Positions 42,413-52,021 of a DNA stretch of 64,000 nt are shown here, in pieces; position 1 is the stretch's first letter, and each line of letters begins with the position of its first letter. The notes beneath the pieces are model-generated. The model ran no database searches. It was not told where the DNA came from and worked only from the letters and a program-made list of their open reading frames with translations. Source of the stretch: Flavobacterium sangjuense (GTDB taxonomy: Bacteria > Bacteroidota > Bacteroidia > Flavobacteriales > Flavobacteriaceae); NCBI RefSeq assembly GCF_004797125.1, contig NZ_CP038810.1, forward strand, positions 1 through 64,000, read 5' to 3'. The translations under genes and the position numbers were made by a program.

Positions 42413-43441
42413 TTATCTGTTTGTACCTTGTGCGTTCAGCCAATCAGCGTATTTCTTAGCATTCACCTGATGTTGCTCATAAGTAGACGCAAAAACATGA
42501 TAGCCGAATTTTTCAACGCTTGCGCAGAAATAAATATAACCGTGTTTCTCAGCATTCAGTACTGCATCAATCGCGTCTACGTCAGGCATGGCAATTGGTC
42601 CCGGTGGCAAACCAATATTTTTATACGTATTGTAAGGCGAATTGATAAACAAATCGTTGTATAAAACACGTTTGATGATTTGGTTAAAATCATTGTCACG
42701 CAATTTCAAAGCATAAATCACTGTTGGATCAGCCTGCAAAGGCATTCCCTGATTTAATCGGTTAAGATAAACGCCTGCGATTGTTGGCCTTTCGCTTTTC
42801 TTTACCGATTCTTTATGAACAATTGATGCCACCGTAATTACCTGAACCGGAGTTAAATTCAAAGCGGTAGCTTTTGCAATTCGCTCTTTTGTCCAAAAAC
42901 GATTGTATTCATACAGCATTTTATTTCTGAATTTTTCTGCGGTAATATTCCAATAGACTTCATAAGTATTTGGCAAAAACATGGCAAAAACATTGTCTTT
43001 GGTAAAACCATTTTTTTGTAAAAAAGTCGTATCGCGGAAAGTGGCTAGGAGTTTTGTAGTATCTGGTTCGATTTGAGAACTTAAGCGCTCGCAAAGATTT
43101 TCCAATCGTTCCTGGTTGTTGAAAGCCAATTTCACCGGAACATTTCTTCGCATAGCGGCAACCAATTGGAAAGCACTCATTCCTTTCTTTAGCAAAAATC
43201 GTCCGGCTTTTACATTTTCCGGATAGGAACGGCGATTGGCGATAAACTCGAAATCGTTCATGTTTTTTACCAATGGCGAAAGTATTTTTTCTACATCCTG
43301 ATAGGTTGAACCTGTTGGAACTTCAACATATATTTCGTCTTTGTCAAAATTTGTATCTGAAGTGAAAAACTTGATGTAAACAATCGCTACAAAAACAAGG
43401 AAAACGATTCCTAAAATCTTGATAATTTTATTTCTATTCAA
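42413..43441 (-). CDS. mltG: Endolytic transglycosylase MltG
   Basis: A 342-residue inner-membrane transglycosylase that cleaves nascent glycan strands and may set their length. One N-terminal membrane helix (residues 6-26) is followed by a LysM-like segment and the YceG core: IPNTYEV-like FLPNTYEVYWN, then TVASIVHKESVKKSERPTIAGVYLNRL with the catalytic Glu in HKES, and GMPLQADPTVIYAL. The length and motif order are typical. It lies 6 nt after a GNAT gene and is followed by DUF2279. Confidence 0.95.
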   Translation of the reverse strand: MNRNKIIKILGIVFLVFVAIVYIKFFTSDTNFDKDEIYVEVPTGSTYQDVEKILSPLVKNMNDFEFIANRRSYPENVKAGRFLLKKGMSAFQLVAAMRRNVPVKLAFNNQERLENLCERLSSQIEPDTTKLLATFRDTTFLQKNGFTKDNVFAMFLPNTYEVYWNITAEKFRNKMLYEYNRFWTKERIAKATALNLTPVQVITVASIVHKESVKKSERPTIAGVYLNRLNQGMPLQADPTVIYALKLRDNDFNQIIKRVLYNDLFINSPYNTYKNIGLPPGPIAMPDVDAIDAVLNAEKHGYIYFCASVEKFGYHVFASTYEQHQVNAKKYADWLNAQGTNR

Positions 43442-43447
43442 AACAAT

Positions 43448-43975
43448 TTATTTTTTAATTAATTGAAAAACCGCTTCATCGTGAAAAGCATTATTGGTAA
43501 AATTCCAATCCTTCTTAACACCTATTCTTTGAAATCCAAATGTAGTAAAAAGCGATTCACTGACTTTATTTTCTGTTCCGATATTTGCGTACAATTGATG
43601 CAATTGCAACTGTTCAAAAGCATAATTAATCATCAAACCCAAAGCTTCTTTTCCGAAACCATTATTTCTATCGACTTCATTTTGAATGATTATTCCAATT
43701 CCGGCTCGTTTATTTTTAGCATCAAAATCGAATAAATCAATTAACCCAACAGCTTCTGAACTTCCTTTTTTACAAATAACCAATCGCAATTGCTTGGCTT
43801 CATAAATGTCCTGATGTGCATTTTCGAGATATTGCCGAATTAGGAATTTGCTGTACGGAGTTATGGTATTGCTGACTTCCCAAATGTTTTCATCATTTTC
43901 TATAGCATAGACAAACTCTAAATCTTCGGGTTCTAGCGCACGTAAATGGATATTTTGTCCTTGTAGTGTTACCAT
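43448..43975 (-). CDS. GNAT family N-acetyltransferase (RimJ/RimL-like)
   Basis: A 175-residue acyltransferase of the RimJ/RimL type. Motif A is RAGIGIIIQNEVDRNNGFGKEALGLMINYAFEQL and motif B HQLYANIGTENKVSESLFTTFGFQRIG. It starts HLRALEPEDLEFVY, typical of this subgroup. Such enzymes acetylate ribosomal protein N-termini or small amines; the substrate is unknown. Its start overlaps the dapF stop by 7 nt, and mltG follows after 6 nt. Confidence 0.92.
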   Translation of the reverse strand: MVTLQGQNIHLRALEPEDLEFVYAIENDENIWEVSNTITPYSKFLIRQYLENAHQDIYEAKQLRLVICKKGSSEAVGLIDLFDFDAKNKRAGIGIIIQNEVDRNNGFGKEALGLMINYAFEQLQLHQLYANIGTENKVSESLFTTFGFQRIGVKKDWNFTNNAFHDEAVFQLIKK

Positions 43976-44751
43976 TCTATTTCTCCTTCAAAAACAAAAG
44001 TTGCAGGACCTTTTAGAAAAACATTAGTATAAGTACTTCCTTCTTTTATAAAGGAAACTTCCAGCTTTCCGCCTTCAACATCTAATTTTATATGATTGGA
44101 ATTTGTTTTCCCAAGAGCATTCATCGCAATAGCTGCTGCAGTTGCTCCGGTTCCACACGAATAAGTTTCATCTTCAACACCACGCTCATAGGTTCGCAAA
44201 CGAAAATGATCCTCTGAAAGTTGCTTCACAAAATTTACATTGCTTCCTGCTTTTCCATATAAGTCGGAATAACGAATAGCAGCACCAATACTTTTAACAT
44301 CATAATTATCCAAATCGTTAACCAGCATTACATGATGTGGCGAGCCAGTATTCAGGAAAACATAATCGGATTCTATTTTTACTGTATCAACATCTTTCAT
44401 TCCCAAAGAAATGATTCCGTTTTCAAAAACATATGCCTTATGCAAACCATCTGTTGCCAGAAAAGTAGTTTGATCATTGATAAGATTCAGGCTTTTGGCG
44501 AAAGCCACAATACAACGACCACCATTGCCGCACATCGAACTTTGATTGCCATCAGAATTGTAATAAACCATTCGGAAATCGGTTTCAATATCGTTCTCTA
44601 ACAGTATTAATCCGTCAGCTCCAATTCCGAAGCGGCGGTCGCACAATTTTTCTATAAGTTTGACGTCTGTTTTCGGAAAGTTTTCTTGACGATTATCAAT
44701 AAAGATAAAGTCATTTCCTGTTCCTTCGTATTTGTAAAAAGTGAATTTCAT
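43969..44751 (-). CDS. dapF: Diaminopimelate epimerase
   Basis: Interconverts LL- and meso-diaminopimelate for lysine and peptidoglycan. The 260 residues have the two catalytic Cys regions: NQSSMCGNGGRCIVAFAK with the first Cys, and EDETYSCGTGATAAAIAMN with the second. The N-terminus FYKYEGTGNDFIFIDN is the family start. I use the ATG at 44751; the in-frame extension back to 44937 is hydrophobic and covers the promoter region of the divergent degP. dapF leads a dapF-GNAT-mltG-DUF2279 unit. Confidence 0.96.
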   Translation of the reverse strand: MKFTFYKYEGTGNDFIFIDNRQENFPKTDVKLIEKLCDRRFGIGADGLILLENDIETDFRMVYYNSDGNQSSMCGNGGRCIVAFAKSLNLINDQTTFLATDGLHKAYVFENGIISLGMKDVDTVKIESDYVFLNTGSPHHVMLVNDLDNYDVKSIGAAIRYSDLYGKAGSNVNFVKQLSEDHFRLRTYERGVEDETYSCGTGATAAAIAMNALGKTNSNHIKLDVEGGKLEVSFIKEGSTYTNVFLKGPATFVFEGEIEW

Positions 44752-44872
44752 TATGTGAATTATACCCACAAATATAGCAAATATTAAGATTAACTTAAAA
44801 ATTGTTAAACGAGCGTTAAACTGATATTTTGAAAAATAGAAATTTATAATTTTACTATCAAATAATTTAAAA

Positions 44873-46273
44873 ATGTTAATGATTATGAAACGATTATCAA
44901 GTCTATTTTTGGTTTCTTTATTAAGTGGTGTAACCACACTTGGCGCTTACAAATTATTTATTGAAGGGAAAAACAATCGCGATTCGATTGTAACAACAGC
45001 GTCAAACAATTATGGCAGGAATGTTGGTTTATCCGCCGAAGGAGTTGATTTTACAGCTGCTGCGGAAAATACAGTTCACGCAGTTGTTCACGTTAAAAAT
45101 GTTTCGGTAAGAACCGTTTACAATCCGATGTTGCAATGGTTTTACGGGACCAATGGCGGTCAGCAACAAGAACAAGTTGGAACAGGTTCGGGCGTTATCA
45201 TTTCGGAAGATGGTTATATCGTAACCAATAATCATGTTGTAAAAGATGCTACTGAACTTGAAGTTACATTAAACAATAACAAATCATACAAAGCAAAACT
45301 TATCGGAACAGATTCTAAAATGGATATCGCGTTATTAAAAATTAATGCGGAAGAAAAATTACCTTATTCAACGTTTGCCGATTCAGATCAGGTGAAAGTT
45401 GGCGAATGGGTTTTGGCCGTTGGAAATCCGTATAATTTGACTTCAACGGTTACGGCCGGAATTGTTTCGGCGAAAGCCAGAAATTTAGAAGATAAAGGCA
45501 TTCAGTCTTTTATACAAACCGATGCCGCTGTAAATCCGGGAAACTCCGGTGGTGCTTTGGTTAATACTCGTGGCGAATTAATTGGAATTAACACCATGAT
45601 TTCATCTCCAACAGGAAGTTATGCTGGCTATTCTTTTGCGATTCCGTCAAATATTACAAGAAAAATCATTGAAGACATTATGGAATTTGGTAATGTACAA
45701 CGTGGAATTCTTGGCGTTGAAGGAGGCGAATTGAACAGTAAAGCCTCTAAAGAATTAGGAATAAATGACACCGAAGGTTTCTATATTAACAAAGTAACTA
45801 AAAACTCAGGTGCCGAAAAAGCAGGCTTGCGAAAAGGCGACATCATCAAAAAATTAGACAGTCAACAAATCAATACTTTCTCTGAACTTTCAGGATATAT
45901 CAGTACAAAACGACCAAACGATAAAGTGCAGGTAACATTCCTTAGAGACGGAGAAACTAAAACAGCATTAGTTACCTTAATCAAAAATGATGTTTTCACT
46001 ACAGAATTTAAAGGATTGGAATTAGAGAATATCGATGCTTCGGATAAGAAAAAGTTCAAAATTGGATATGGTGTTCGCATCAAAGAAATCAATAACGACA
46101 ATCTGAGACCATACTATGATCAATTAAAAGGAGGCATTATTCTTTCGGTTGATAATGTAAAAGCGACTGATGTGGAAAGTATTTCTAGCTTTTTAAATAA
46201 AAAAGACGAAAATCAAAATGTAAGCATCCAAATGATTAACAAAATTGGACAAGTAATTCAAGTAATTTTATAA
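44873..46273 (+). CDS. degP: DegP/HtrA family serine protease
   Basis: A 466-residue periplasmic protease-chaperone of the Do family. A signal peptide or anchor (residues ~5-25) is followed by the trypsin-like domain with His121 (IVTNNHVVKD), Asp151 (SKMDIALLKI) and Ser225 (NPGNSGGALV), all present. Two PDZ domains follow (~290-370 and ~385-466; GILGVEGGELNSK, KGGIILSVDNVKATDV). In-frame ATGs at 44879 and 44885 are also possible starts; MKRLSSLFL at 44885 gives a better signal peptide. It should degrade misfolded envelope proteins, in step with the parvulin operon. It has its own terminator. Confidence 0.94.
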   Translation: MLMIMKRLSSLFLVSLLSGVTTLGAYKLFIEGKNNRDSIVTTASNNYGRNVGLSAEGVDFTAAAENTVHAVVHVKNVSVRTVYNPMLQWFYGTNGGQQQEQVGTGSGVIISEDGYIVTNNHVVKDATELEVTLNNNKSYKAKLIGTDSKMDIALLKINAEEKLPYSTFADSDQVKVGEWVLAVGNPYNLTSTVTAGIVSAKARNLEDKGIQSFIQTDAAVNPGNSGGALVNTRGELIGINTMISSPTGSYAGYSFAIPSNITRKIIEDIMEFGNVQRGILGVEGGELNSKASKELGINDTEGFYINKVTKNSGAEKAGLRKGDIIKKLDSQQINTFSELSGYISTKRPNDKVQVTFLRDGETKTALVTLIKNDVFTTEFKGLELENIDASDKKKFKIGYGVRIKEINNDNLRPYYDQLKGGIILSVDNVKATDVESISSFLNKKDENQNVSIQMINKIGQVIQVIL

Positions 46274-46299
46274 GGTTAAAAGGTTAATATTGATTAAAA

Positions 46300-46328
46300 C
46301 CAGTTCAAAATTTGGACTGGTTTTTTTG
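46300..46328 (+). terminator. Terminator of degP
   Basis: CCAGTTCAAA (46300-46309) pairs with TTTGGACTGG (46311-46320) with one wobble, then eight T. Confidence 0.85.
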
Positions 46329-46376
46329 TTTTGTAAAAAAGTGACGAAATCGTTTTCGTAAAACACTACTATTTTA

Positions 46377-46384
46377 TACTTTTG
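46377..46384 (+). promoter_or_regulatory. -7 element of gap
   Basis: TACTTTTG, an exact TAnnTTTG box; the upstream TTTTC at 46353-46357 is a weak -33 element 19 nt away. The leader to the ATG at 46453 would be about 60 nt, longer than usual in this window. Confidence 0.6.
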
Positions 46385-46452
46385 CGCAAAATTAAATCAG
46401 GATTCTGAAATGAATTCAGAATAAACACACAACTAAACACTTATTTATTTTT

Positions 46453-47901
46453 ATGGACAGTAACAAGTTATACGAGAAGGAATTATCTTTTCAGGCTGAC
46501 AGACGTAAAGCAGGCGTTGAATTAATTAAAATTATCAGCGATTTGTGGTATGACAAATCAATCGAATTGGTTCTTTTTAGAAATCAGCTAATCGACAGAA
46601 ATGTGAGCGACATTATCAACTTTCACGAATATGCCGGAGAGTTTGTTCAAAAACCAATCAACATTTTTGATTCTGTAGAAATTGCCCGCTCAATTCTAAA
46701 TTTAGACTTGCCACCATCACGAATTGATATTGGAAAATTAACTTATGAATATCATCTTGAAGACAATAAATATGATGATAGCCGTGCTTTTGTTATTGAC
46801 AAATTAAGAAATGCCAAAGATTTTAAAAACCTAAAACCAAAAGATGTTGTCTTGTATGGTTTTGGTAGAATTGGTCGTTTATTAGCTCGTGAAATGATGA
46901 GCAAAATGGGCAAAGGACAACAACTTCGTCTTCGTGCTATTGTTACTCGTGACAGAAATGACGCTTCCTCTTTAGAAAAAAGAGCTTCTTTATTGCGTTA
47001 TGATTCTGTTCATGGCGATTTCCAAGGTTCGGTTGAAGCTGATGCAGAAAATAATGCATTAATCATTAACGGAACTACTGTTCATGTTATCACGGCCAAT
47101 GGTCCTGAAGAAATTGATTATACAAAATACGGAATTGAAGATGCTTTAGTAATTGATAACACCGGAGCTTTCACAACCGAAGAACAATTGAAACGTCATT
47201 TAACTTCAAAAGGCGTTGAAAAAGTATTATTAACGGCGCCAGGGAAAGGTGTTCCTAATATTGTTTATGGTGTAAATCATAACGATCACAACCCGGATAA
47301 AGTAGATATTTTTTCTGCGGCTTCTTGTACAACCAATGCCATTACTCCGGTTTTAAAAGTGGTTGAAGATGCACTTGGGGTTGTAAAAGGTCATATTGAA
47401 ACGATTCATGCGTATACCAATGACCAAAACTTGGTAGACAATATGCACAAAAAATACCGTCGTGGTCGTGCTGCTGCTTTGAACATGGTAATTACGGAAA
47501 CCGGTGCCGGAACAGCTGTTGCCAAAGCACTTCCGAGTTTAGCCGGAAAATTAACTTCGAATGCTATTCGTGTTCCTGTTCCAAATGGTTCTTTGGTTGT
47601 TATGAATTTGGAAGTTGGTAAGCAAACTACTTTTGAAGAAGTAAATTCTATTATGAAAAAGTATGCTCTTGAAGGTGAACTTGTAGAGCAAATCAGATAT
47701 TCGCTGAACAACGAATTAGTTTCTTCGGATATTGTTGGTACTGCACAACCTTCTATTTATGACAGCAATGCGACAATTGTTTCAGGCGATGGAAAAAATA
47801 TTGTACTATATGTTTGGTATGATAATGAATACGGATACAGTCATCAGGTGATTCGCTTGGCAAAATATATAGCAAAAGTTAGACGCTATACTTATTATTA
47901 G
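46453..47901 (+). CDS. gap: Glyceraldehyde-3-phosphate dehydrogenase (long form)
   Basis: Oxidises or reduces glyceraldehyde-3-phosphate/1,3-bisphosphoglycerate in glycolysis. At 482 residues it is ~150 longer than the usual 330. The extra part is an N-terminal helical extension (~1-130) with no motif I know. The NAD-binding domain follows with VLYGFGRIGRLLAR (~136), and the catalytic Cys292 is in the intact SCTTNAITPV. ETIHAYTNDQNLVDNMH is also conserved, and WYDNEYGYSHQV ends the catalytic domain. Long forms are known in Bacteroidetes. The gene has its own promoter and terminator. Confidence 0.93.
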   Translation: MDSNKLYEKELSFQADRRKAGVELIKIISDLWYDKSIELVLFRNQLIDRNVSDIINFHEYAGEFVQKPINIFDSVEIARSILNLDLPPSRIDIGKLTYEYHLEDNKYDDSRAFVIDKLRNAKDFKNLKPKDVVLYGFGRIGRLLAREMMSKMGKGQQLRLRAIVTRDRNDASSLEKRASLLRYDSVHGDFQGSVEADAENNALIINGTTVHVITANGPEEIDYTKYGIEDALVIDNTGAFTTEEQLKRHLTSKGVEKVLLTAPGKGVPNIVYGVNHNDHNPDKVDIFSAASCTTNAITPVLKVVEDALGVVKGHIETIHAYTNDQNLVDNMHKKYRRGRAAALNMVITETGAGTAVAKALPSLAGKLTSNAIRVPVPNGSLVVMNLEVGKQTTFEEVNSIMKKYALEGELVEQIRYSLNNELVSSDIVGTAQPSIYDSNATIVSGDGKNIVLYVWYDNEYGYSHQVIRLAKYIAKVRRYTYY

Positions 47902-47920
47902 TAGATTATTAGTTCAGAAA

Positions 47921-47955
47921 AACCGTCTATTCTTCGTTGAATTGACGGTTTTTTT
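47921..47955 (+). terminator. Terminator of gap
   Basis: AACCGTC (47921-47927) pairs with GACGGTT (47944-47950); an inner ATTC/GAAT pair tightens the loop. T7 follows. Confidence 0.8.
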
Positions 47956-48049
47956 CGTTTAAACACAATATTTTTTAAATAATTACGTTATTGTATTAAA
48001 TTAATCATTATTTTTCGCCCCTAATTTGCCCCCAAGTAACTTACAACAT

Positions 48050-48427
48050 ATGAAAAAAATATTTTTTAGCGCATTGATTATGAGCTGTTTTGCCTTCAAT
48101 GAAGGTGATCCAAAAGTACAAACCTACAATTATGGTCACAACGGAATGGAGTTTGTGGCGCGTTCCGGAGAAGGAATGATTATCGTAAGCACTTACAATT
48201 CCAAAATGACAATTCGTCAAGACATTGCTTATAAAATTTATCAATTATATGCTAATGACAACTTAAAAGTTGGTCCAAAAACAACCATTTGCGGAGATGA
48301 AGCCGATGTAACCGGGAGGTGTGTTGTAACAAAGAAAGACAATCTTATTTCAGTGAACTTTTATTATGAGTTGGTTGAATGGAAATCAGGATTAAAAGAA
48401 ATATATCAAAAGAAGAAAGTAGGATAA
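48050..48427 (+). CDS. Hypothetical secreted protein, 125 aa
   Basis: A small exported protein of unknown family. Residues 1-17 (MKKIFFSALIMSCFAFN) look like a signal peptide, possibly with a lipobox-like end around SC; the mature part is about 105 residues, beta-rich with Lys. The ATG at 48050 is chosen over an in-frame TTG at 48026, because a TAATTTG box close to the -7 consensus (48022-48028) overlaps that codon. It stands alone between gap and aconitase, with the bidirectional terminator at 48431-48460. I do not recognise a function. Confidence 0.75.
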   Translation: MKKIFFSALIMSCFAFNEGDPKVQTYNYGHNGMEFVARSGEGMIIVSTYNSKMTIRQDIAYKIYQLYANDNLKVGPKTTICGDEADVTGRCVVTKKDNLISVNFYYELVEWKSGLKEIYQKKKVG

Positions 48428-48430
48428 AAA

Positions 48431-48460
48431 AAATGCTCAACATATGTTGAGCATTTTTTT
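48431..48460 (+). terminator. Bidirectional terminator, 125-aa gene / aconitase
   Basis: A perfect 13-bp inverted repeat, AAATGCTCAACAT (48431-48443) and ATGTTGAGCATTT (48444-48456), with T after it and A before it. It ends the secreted-protein gene and, on the minus strand, aconitase (stop at 48481). Confidence 0.88.
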
Positions 48461-48480
48461 ATAAATCAATCTTGAACTAA

Positions 48481-50745
48481 TTAAGCTTTCCCCGCAGCAA
48501 TAAGGTTCAGAGCAGAACCAGCCACATACCAACCAATTTGGCTGTCGTTGTATGTATGGTTTGCCAAAATTACATCTTTTGAACCATCAGCATGGACAAA
48601 TTCTAAAGACAACGGTTTGCCCGGAGCAAATTCGGTTAAGTCTAAGAAATTGATAGTATCGTTCTCCTGAATTTTATCATAATCTGCTTCGTTAGCAAAT
48701 GTCAACGCTAACATTCCTTGTTTCTTCAAATTCGTTTCATGAATACGTGCAAACGATTTTACCAAAACTGCTTTTACTCCCAAAAATCTTGGTTCCATTG
48801 CAGCATGCTCTCTCGAAGAACCTTCACCATAATTATGATCACCCACAACTATCGAAGGAACACCAGCCGCTTTGTAAGCTCTTGCAACAGCAGGAACAGC
48901 ATCGTATGCACCGGTAATTTGGTTTTTAACTTTATTAGCTTCCTGGTTATAAGCATTCACTGCACCAATCAGCATATTATTAGAAATATTATCCAAATGC
49001 CCACGGAAACGCAACCATGGTCCAGCCATAGAGATGTGATCTGTAGTACATTTTCCAAAAGCTTTTATAAGTAATTTAGCTCCTGTAATATTTTTCCCGT
49101 CCCAGGCATCAAATGGCGCTAGCAATTGTAATCTGTCCGAAGTCGGAGAAACCGCAACCTGTACATTACTTCCATCAACTGCCGGTGCTTGAAAACCTGC
49201 ATCTTCTACATCAAAACCTCTTTTTGGCAACTCATCACCATGTGGTGGATTTAGTTTTACTTCTTCCCCATTATCGTTTATTAAAAAATCAGTAATTGGA
49301 TTAAAAGTCAAATCTCCCGAAATCGCCAAAGCAGCTACCATTTCAGGCGAAGTTACAAAAGCATGTGTATTTGGATTTCCATCGGCGCGTTTAGAGAAGT
49401 TTCTGTTAAACGAATGCACGATGGTATTTTTTTCCTGTTTATCAGCCCCAGCTCTATCCCATTGTCCGATACATGGACCACAAGCATTGGTAAAAACTTT
49501 GGTTCCCATTTTCTCAAAAGTAGCAATGATGCCGTCTCTTTCTATGGTATATCTGATTTGTTCCGAACCCGGATTAATTCCGAATTCTGCTTTTGGAGTG
49601 ATTCCGTGAGCGACAGCTTGTTCCACAATTGATGCGGCACGTGCCATATCTTCGTAAGATGAATTGGTACAAGAACCGATTAATCCCCATTCTATTTTTA
49701 ATGGCCAACCATTCGCTACAGCTTCTGCTTTCATTTTTGAAACCGGAGTTCCTCTGTCCGGTGTAAATGGTCCGTTGATGTGTGGTTCTAATTCTGATAA
49801 ATTGATTTCGATAACCTGATCGAAATACTTTTCCGGATTTGCGTATACTTCAGCATCACCCGTTAAATAATCAGCTACTTTATCTGCAGCATCCACAATA
49901 TCTTGTCTATCGGTCGCGGCCAAATACCTTCTCATTGAATCATCGTAACCAAAAGTTGAAGTTGTTGCTCCAATTTCGGCACCCATATTACAGATAGTTC
50001 CTTTTCCGGTACAAGACATATTGGTCGCACCTTCACCAAAGTATTCAACGATTGCCCCAGTTCCACCTTTTACGGTAAGAATGTCAGCAACTTTCAAGAT
50101 TACATCTTTTGGAGCAGTCCAACCGTTTAATTTTCCGGTCAATTTTACTCCGATTAGTTTTGGAAATTTTAATTCCCATGACATGCCCGACATTACGTCT
50201 ACGGCATCAGCACCTCCAACACCAATAGCTAACATTCCTAATCCACCTGCATTTACTGTGTGTGAATCGGTTCCAATCATCATCCCACCAGGAAATGCAT
50301 AATTTTCTAAAACGATTTGGTGGATAATTCCTGAACCCGGTTTCCAAAAACCAATTCCGTATTTATTTGAAACTGAAGAAAGGAAATCGAAAACTTCTTT
50401 TGATTGTGAATTGGCAACAGCTAAATCGGTAGTAGCACCAACTTTTGCCTGGATTAAGTGATCACAGTGAACTGTTGTTGGAACAGCAACTGTCTTTTTT
50501 CCGGCATGCATGAATTGCAATAATGCCATTTGAGCGGTTGCGTCCTGACAAGCAACTCTATCCGGAGCAAAATCAACATAATCCTTTCCGCGAGAAAAAG
50601 CTTGTGTTGGATTTCCTTCCCATAAATGTGAGTATAAAATCTTTTCAGAAAGTGTCAATGGACGACCAACTAACTCACGCGCTTTGTCTACACGTTCTGC
50701 CATTGTTCCATAAACTTTTTTAATCATTTCAATATCAAAAGCCAT
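48481..50745 (-). CDS. acn: Aconitate hydratase
   Basis: Citrate-isocitrate isomerase of the TCA cycle, a [4Fe-4S] enzyme. The 754 residues match the mitochondrial-type aconitase rather than the longer AcnA (~890) or AcnB. Cluster ligands are visible in [18 protein letters not shown] and [12 protein letters not shown] (Cys pair). [30 protein letters not shown] is the substrate loop, and the C-terminal swivel domain has [26 protein letters not shown] box lies at 50781-50774 on its strand, ~29 nt upstream. Confidence 0.96.
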   Translation of the reverse strand: MAFDIEMIKKVYGTMAERVDKARELVGRPLTLSEKILYSHLWEGNPTQAFSRGKDYVDFAPDRVACQDATAQMALLQFMHAGKKTVAVPTTVHCDHLIQAKVGATTDLAVANSQSKEVFDFLSSVSNKYGIGFWKPGSGIIHQIVLENYAFPGGMMIGTDSHTVNAGGLGMLAIGVGGADAVDVMSGMSWELKFPKLIGVKLTGKLNGWTAPKDVILKVADILTVKGGTGAIVEYFGEGATNMSCTGKGTICNMGAEIGATTSTFGYDDSMRRYLAATDRQDIVDAADKVADYLTGDAEVYANPEKYFDQVIEINLSELEPHINGPFTPDRGTPVSKMKAEAVANGWPLKIEWGLIGSCTNSSYEDMARAASIVEQAVAHGITPKAEFGINPGSEQIRYTIERDGIIATFEKMGTKVFTNACGPCIGQWDRAGADKQEKNTIVHSFNRNFSKRADGNPNTHAFVTSPEMVAALAISGDLTFNPITDFLINDNGEEVKLNPPHGDELPKRGFDVEDAGFQAPAVDGSNVQVAVSPTSDRLQLLAPFDAWDGKNITGAKLLIKAFGKCTTDHISMAGPWLRFRGHLDNISNNMLIGAVNAYNQEANKVKNQITGAYDAVPAVARAYKAAGVPSIVVGDHNYGEGSSREHAAMEPRFLGVKAVLVKSFARIHETNLKKQGMLALTFANEADYDKIQENDTINFLDLTEFAPGKPLSLEFVHADGSKDVILANHTYNDSQIGWYVAGSALNLIAAGKA

Positions 50746-50911
50746 AGTATATTGGGTTTAATTATTTGCAGGGCAAATTTACGAAAACGTTGTACGTCTA
50801 TAAAAGTTTTTAATAAAATATATTGATTTAGAATGCTATTTTGCGAAATGATTGTTTTTGCTATGGCTTTTTTACAAATACTTTAATGAAAGTAGCATAA
50901 AATGAATATTC

Positions 50912-52021
50912 TTAATTCTTATCCCTTAAATTCATCATCGGTTTTTCATAAAAACGGTAAAAAAGATAGCTTACAAAAATTGTTGTCGAGAGATAAAATG
51001 CTGTTAGCAAATGAAGTTGCCCTAAAGAGGTTTTCTCTTTATCAACAAACAACATCAGCAATTGCATAATTACACTATAGTGAAGCAGGTAAATAGAATA
51101 GGAAATCTTACTGATAAATTCAATTGGCCGTTTTAGTATTGCAATTGAAGTTTCCATTTGAGAAAATAGCGGGACGAAAAATGCAATAGAAAAAGAAGCT
51201 AACGGAAGATAGACTACATTCCAAACAACAGGAAAAGTTTCGGGTAGAATTCGTAAAATCCCCATTCCGAAATACATAAACATCATAATTAAACCGCCAA
51301 TAAATGCCAATGAAAATTTGAACTTACTCCAGTTTTTTTGATAATTAATACTAATCCAACTGCATAAAACTCCCATAAAAATAGCATCTAATCTATAAAT
51401 CATTACCGATTTCAGGGAAACATTCCATTCGTCAAGCGTGGTAGTTTGTGTATTGATTTGATAGGCGATTTTAAAACCAATAAATAACGCTATCAGTGAT
51501 AATACGATTACTAAAAAGAAACCGTTTTTATTTTTAGGTTTAAATAAAAATGAGAATACTAAAAGTGAAATCGGCAAAACTAGATAAGCCCATTCTTCAA
51601 CAGATAAACTCCACGATTCCGGAAAGAAAGTTGACATTTTGGAGAAACCATTTTGGAGAAAAACAAAATACAATCCGAGTTTAGGCATCGAATATCCTAA
51701 AGAAGCTGTAATTATTATATTGATAATCAGTATTAGAAAATAGTTGGGTAAGGTTCTAAACCATCTTCTTTTTAAGAAATACAAAGCGCTTTTTATCGTG
51801 TAATCATCCTTGATGTAAATGCCGTATAATATTCTTCCAATCAAAAAACCACTTAAGACAAAGAAAAATTCAACACCCAAAAATCCGAATAGCGCGAAAA
51901 GCTGTCTAATTATTCCGTCGTCCGGATTGTAAATCCAAAGTATATGCGAACACAAAACCATACAAATCGCCATGGCACGCATTAAATCTAATCCAAAAAC
52001 TCTGGGGTTATTATTTGTCAT
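50912..52021 (-). CDS. Acyltransferase family 3 (OafA-like) membrane protein
   Basis: A 369-residue integral membrane O-acyltransferase with about ten hydrophobic segments. The family motifs are VFGLDLMRAMAICMVLCSHILW near the N-terminus (the His of CSH is the usual catalytic one), LGVEFFFVLSGFLIGRILY, SWSLSVEEWAYL and ISYSIYLLHYSV. It acetylates or otherwise acylates surface sugars or lipids. It follows a similar gene at 52011 with an 11-bp overlap and is a probable tandem duplicate. Substrate is unknown. Confidence 0.93.
   Translation of the reverse strand: MTNNNPRVFGLDLMRAMAICMVLCSHILWIYNPDDGIIRQLFALFGFLGVEFFFVLSGFLIGRILYGIYIKDDYTIKSALYFLKRRWFRTLPNYFLILIINIIITASLGYSMPKLGLYFVFLQNGFSKMSTFFPESWSLSVEEWAYLVLPISLLVFSFLFKPKNKNGFFLVIVLSLIALFIGFKIAYQINTQTTTLDEWNVSLKSVMIYRLDAIFMGVLCSWISINYQKNWSKFKFSLAFIGGLIMMFMYFGMGILRILPETFPVVWNVVYLPLASFSIAFFVPLFSQMETSIAILKRPIEFISKISYSIYLLHYSVIMQLLMLFVDKEKTSLGQLHLLTAFYLSTTIFVSYLFYRFYEKPMMNLRDKN

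Noticed and set aside
44752..44937. 62-residue extension of dapF
   Set aside because: It would overlap the start of the divergent degP gene, and the family starts at the ATG at 44751.
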